Below the pieces are notes generated by a model. The model had not been told where the DNA came from and did not search any database. It was given only the letters and a program-made list of their open reading frames with translations. A stretch of DNA of 64,000 bases, taken from NCBI RefSeq assembly GCF_026230105.1, contig NC_079477.1, positions 4,965,001-5,029,000 on the forward strand. Direction: 5' to 3'. Each line of letters opens with the position of its first letter. Position 1 is the first letter of the stretch. Of this stretch, positions 59,901-64,000 are shown piece after piece. The DNA is from Diorhabda sublineata. Taxonomy: Eukaryota > Arthropoda > Insecta > Coleoptera > Chrysomelidae. A program made the position numbers and the translations under genes.

Positions 59901-62900
59901 AAAACTTTCTCAAACTTTTACAGCACTTCCCAATGGATTGAGTTCTCATTCCATCACGTTTTCACAATTAAAAAGAAAACAATGACATTGATGTTCGACT
60001 ATGATTGAAATGCATTTCAGAACGAAGTTTATATCTAATTTTCCATTGAGAATTCTGAATACAATCTTCAAAGTAACTCGTGAGCTTTCTTGTTACTTGT
60101 TTCCAGTATGAAACAAATTGCGTTTCCATTTTGGCACATTTTAACGTTCCGTGCTAAACCTGGTGAATAAAGCGGGTATGGAAAACCAGAAAAACTTTCT
60201 CAAACTTTTACAGCACTTCCCAATGGATTGAGTTCTCATTCCATCACGTTTTCACAATTAAAAAGAAAACAATGACCTTGATGTTCGACTATGATTGAAA
60301 TGCCTTTCAGAACGAAGTTTATATCTAATTTTCCATTGAGAATTCTGAATACAATCTTCAAAGTAACTCGTGAGCTTTCTTGTTACTTGTTTCCAGTATG
60401 AAACAAATTGCGTTTCCATTTTGGCATATTTTGTCGTTCTGTGCTAAACCTGGTGAATAAAGCGGGTATGGAAAAACAGAAAAACTTTCTCAAACTTTTA
60501 CAGCACTTCCCAATGGATTGAGTTCTCATTCCATCACGTTTTCACAATTAAAAAGAAAACAATGACATTGATGTTCGACTATGATTGAAATGCATTTCAG
60601 AACGAAGTTTATATCTAATTTTCCATTGAGAATTCTGAATATAATCTTCAAAGTAACTCGTGAGCTTTCTTGTTACTTGTTTCCAGTATGAAACAAATTG
60701 CGTTTCCATTTTGGCATATTTTGTCGTTCTGTGCTAAACCTGGTGAATAAAGCGGGTATGGAAAAACAGAAAAACTTTCTCAAACTTTTACAGCACTTCC
60801 CAATGGATTGAGTTCTCATTCCATCACGTTTTCACAATTAAAAAGAAAACAATGACATTGATGTTCGACTATGATTGAAATGCATTTCAGAACGAAGTTT
60901 ATATCTAATTTTCCATTGAGAATTCTGAATATAATCTTCAAAGTAACTCGTGAGCTTTCTTGTTACTTGTTTCCAGTATGAAACAAATTGCGTTTCCATT
61001 TTGGCATATTTTGTCGTTCTGTGCTAAACCTGGTGAATAAAGCGGGTATGGAAAAACAGAAAAACTTTCTCAAACTTTTACAGCACTTCCCAATGGATTG
61101 AGTTCTCATTCCATCACGTTTTCACAATTAAAAAGAAAACAATGACATTGATGTTCGACTATGATTGAAATGCATTTCAGAACGAAGTTTATATCTAATT
61201 TTCCATTGAGAATTCTGAATATAATCTTCAAAGTAACTCGTGAGCTTTCTTGTTACTTGTTTCCAGTATGAAACAAATTGCGTTTCCATTTTGGCATATT
61301 TTGTCGTTCTGTGCTAAACCTGGTGAATAAAGCGGGTATGGAAAAACAGAAAAACTTTCTCAAACTTTTACAGCACTTCCCAATGGATTGAGTTCTCATT
61401 CCATCACGTTTTCACAATTAAAAAGAAAACAATGACATTGATGTTCGACTATGATTGAAATGCCTTTCAGAACGAAGTTTATATCTAATTTTCCATTGAG
61501 AATTCTGAATATAATCTTCAAAGTAACTCGTGAGCTTTCTTGTTACTTGTTTCCAGCATGAAACAAATTGCGTTTCCATTTTGGCATATTTTGTCGTTCT
61601 GTGCTAAACCTGGTGAATAAAGCGGGTATGGAAAAACAGAAAAACTTTCTCAAACTTTTACAGCACTTCCCAATGGATTGAGTTCTCATTCCATCACGTT
61701 TTCACAATTAAAAAGAAAACAATGACATTGATGTTCGACTATGATTGAAATGCATTTCAGAACGAAGTTTATATCTAATTTTCCATTGAGAATTCTGAAT
61801 ACAATCTTCAAAGTAACTCGTGAGCTTTCTTGTTACTTGTTTCCAGTATGAAACAAATTGCGTTTCCATTTTGGCACATTTTAACGTTCCGTGCTAAACC
61901 TGGTGAATAAAGCGGGTATGGAAAACCAGAAAAACTTTCTCAAACTTTTACAGCACTTCCCAATGGATTGAGTTCTCATTCCATCACGTTTTCACAATTA
62001 AAAAGAAAACAATGACCTTGATGTTCGACTATGATTGAAATGCCTTTCAGAACGAAGTTTATATCTAATTTTCCATTGAGAATTCTGAATACAATCTTCA
62101 AAGTAACTCGTGAGCTTTCTTGTTACTTGTTTCCAGTATGAAACAAATTGCGTTTCCATTTTGGCATATTTTGTCGTTCTGTGCTAAACCTGGTGAATAA
62201 AGCGGGTATGGAAAACCAGAAAAACTTTCTCAAACTTTTACAGCACTTCCCAATGGATTGAGTTCTCATTCCATCACGTTTTCACAATTAAAAAGAAAAC
62301 AATGACCTCGATGTTCGACTATGATTGAAATGCCTTTCAGAACGAAGTTTATATCTAATTTTCCATTGAGAATTCTGAATACAATCTTCAAAGTAACTCG
62401 TGAGCTTTCTTGTTACTTGTTTCCAGTATGAAACAAATTGCGTTTCCATTTTGGCATATTTTGTCGTTCTGTGCTAAACCTGGTGAATAAAGCGGGTATG
62501 GAAAACCAGAAAAACTTTCTCAAACTTTTACAGCACTTCCCAATGGATTGAGTTCTCATTCCATCACGTTTTCACAATTAAAAAGAAAACAATGACATTG
62601 ATGTTCGACTATGATTGAAATGCATTTCAGAACGAAGTTTATATCTAATTTTCCATTGAGAATTCTGAATACAATCTTCAAAGTAACTCGTGAGCTTTCT
62701 TGTTACTTGTTTCCAGTATGAAACAAATTGCGTTTCCATTTTGGCATATTTTGTCGTTCTGTGCTAAACCTGGTGAATAAAGCGGGTATGGAAAACCAGA
62801 AAAACTTTCTCAAACTTTTACAGCACTTCCCAATGGATTGAGTTCTCATTCCATCACGTTTTCACAATTAAAAAGAAAACAATGACATTGATGTTCGACT

Positions 62901-64000
62901 ATGATTGAAATGCATTTCAGAACGAAGTTTATATCTAATTTTCCATTGAGAATTCTGAATACAATCTTCAAAGTAACTCGTGAGCTTTCTTGTTACTTGT
63001 TTCCAGTATGAAACAAATTGCGTTTCCATTTTGGCATATTTTGTCGTTCTGTGCTAAACCTGGTGAATAAAGCGGGTATGGAAAACCAGAAAAACTTTCT
63101 CAAACTTTTACAGCACTTCCCAATGGATTGAGTTCTCATTCCATCACGTTTTCACAATTAAAAAGAAAACAATGACATTGATGTTCGACTATGATTGAAA
63201 TGCCTTTCAGAACGAAGTTTATATCTAATTTTCCATTGAGAATTCTGAATACAATCTTCAAAGTAACTCGTGAGCTTTCTTGTTACTTGTTTCCAGTATG
63301 AAACAAATTGCGTTTCCATTTTGGCATATTTTGTCGTTCTGTGCTAAACCTGGTGAATAAAGCGGGTATGGAAAACCAGAAAAACTTTCTCAAACTTTTA
63401 CAGCACTTCCCAATGGATTGAGTTCTCATTCCATCACGTTTTCACAATTAAAAAGAAAACAATGACATTGATGTTCGACTATGATTGAAATGCATTTCAG
63501 AACGAAGTTTATATCTAATTTTCCATTGAGAATTCTGAATACAATCTTCAAAGTAACTCGTGAGCTTTCTTGTTACTTGTTTCCAGTATGAAACAAATTG
63601 CGTTTCCATTTTGGCATATTTTGTCGTTCTGTGCTAAACCTGGTGAATAAAGCGGGTATGGAAAACCAGAAAAACTTTCTCAAACTTTTACAGCACTTCC
63701 CAATGGATTGAGTTCTCATTCCATCACGTTTTCACAATTAAAAAGAAAACAATGACATTGATGTTCGACTATGATTGAAATGCCTTTCAGAACGAAGTTT
63801 ATATCTAATTTTCCATTGAGAATTCTGAATACAATCTTCAAAGTAACTCGTGAGCTTTCTTGTTACTTGTTTCCAGTATGAAACAAATTGCGTTTCCATT
63901 TTGGCATATTTTGTCGTTCTGTGCTAAACCTGGTGAATAAAGCGGGTATGGAAAACCAGAAAAACTTTCTCAAACTTTTACAGCACTTCCCAATGGATTG
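56924..64000. repeat. Satellite array, 290-bp unit, 24 full copies and open to the right
   Basis: The anchor AATTGCGTTTCCATTTTGGC starts at 56936, 57221, 57511 and then every 290 bp to 63886, except that the units beginning 56936 and 58961 are 285 bp because ACGTT is missing after CATTCCATC. Units are nearly identical, differing at a few diagnostic sites: AAAAACAG/AAAACCAG, ATGCA/ATGCC, ATAAT/ACAAT, GACATTG/GACCTTG, CCAGTATG/CCAGCATG and GCATATTTTGTCG/GCACATTTTAACG. The minus strand of the unit reads PYPLYSPGLAQND, a worn form of the transposase PPYSPDLAPSD motif. Such long homogeneous arrays usually mark centromeric or other heterochromatin. Open frames inside the array are by-products of the repeat. 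Confidence 0.95.

Noticed and set aside
56924..64000. CRISPR-like regular repetition
   Set aside because: The whole 290-bp unit is repeated with no unique spacers, so it is a satellite.
1..64000. tRNA or rRNA genes
   Set aside because: No A/B-box pair with a plausible cloverleaf and no rRNA-like conserved block was found by eye; a covariance-model scan would be needed to exclude them.

Overview
This window looks like insect nuclear DNA, most likely from a beetle or another species with a large, AT-rich, transposon-loaded genome. The evidence is spliced genes with GT..AG introns, an insect-specific DM4/DM12 family gene, and many decayed Tc1/mariner, hAT, Helitron and non-LTR (LINE) copies. 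The order Coleoptera is a guess from the overall character of the repeats. No bacterial operon, CRISPR array, rRNA or tRNA gene was recognised.

Layout. (1) 1-4.7 kb: an element with 18-bp inverted ends, then a four-exon DM4/DM12 secreted-protein gene whose first intron is filled by a degenerate array of ~32-bp repeats. (2) 4.7-12.7 kb: mostly gene-free, with a dead mariner, a second array of the same ~32-bp repeat type and small duplications. (3) 12.8-24.7 kb: a complete six-exon RagC/D GTPase gene on the minus strand. Its 8.8-kb second intron holds two plus-strand adenosine kinase paralogues, one intronless and divergent, the other with a 56-bp intron. LINE and hAT fossils lie in the RagC introns. 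(4) 24.7-26.0 kb: a ~950-bp divergent interval, then the first coding exon of a fizzy-related/Cdh1-like APC/C activator on the plus strand. No later exon of it was found in the remaining 38 kb. (5) 26-56 kb: a transposon graveyard containing Helitron helicase, hAT end, Tc1, several mariners, Jockey-like and other LINEs, a tyrosine-recombinase fossil, a tandem array of LINE tails, and a nearly whole DD41D-type mariner with both inverted ends. (6) 56.7-64 kb: a satellite with a 290-bp unit, 24 full units in view and running off the right edge. Its degenerate left-most unit still reads like the C-terminal catalytic region of a Tc1/mariner transposase.

Functionally, the recognisable host genes concern nutrient and growth signalling (RagC in TORC1 activation), purine salvage (adenosine kinases) and cell-cycle control (Cdh1-like). 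Their closeness is more likely chance or ancestral arrangement than a pathway cluster. The most unusual signals are the transposase-derived satellite with a 1,740-bp internal duplication, the nested adenosine kinase pair with a changed GAGD motif in one copy, two mariner copies sharing the same inactivating lesions, and the higher-order structure of the AT-rich minisatellites. All coordinates for decayed elements are approximate; splice sites were chosen by hand from GT/AG consensus and reading-frame continuity.
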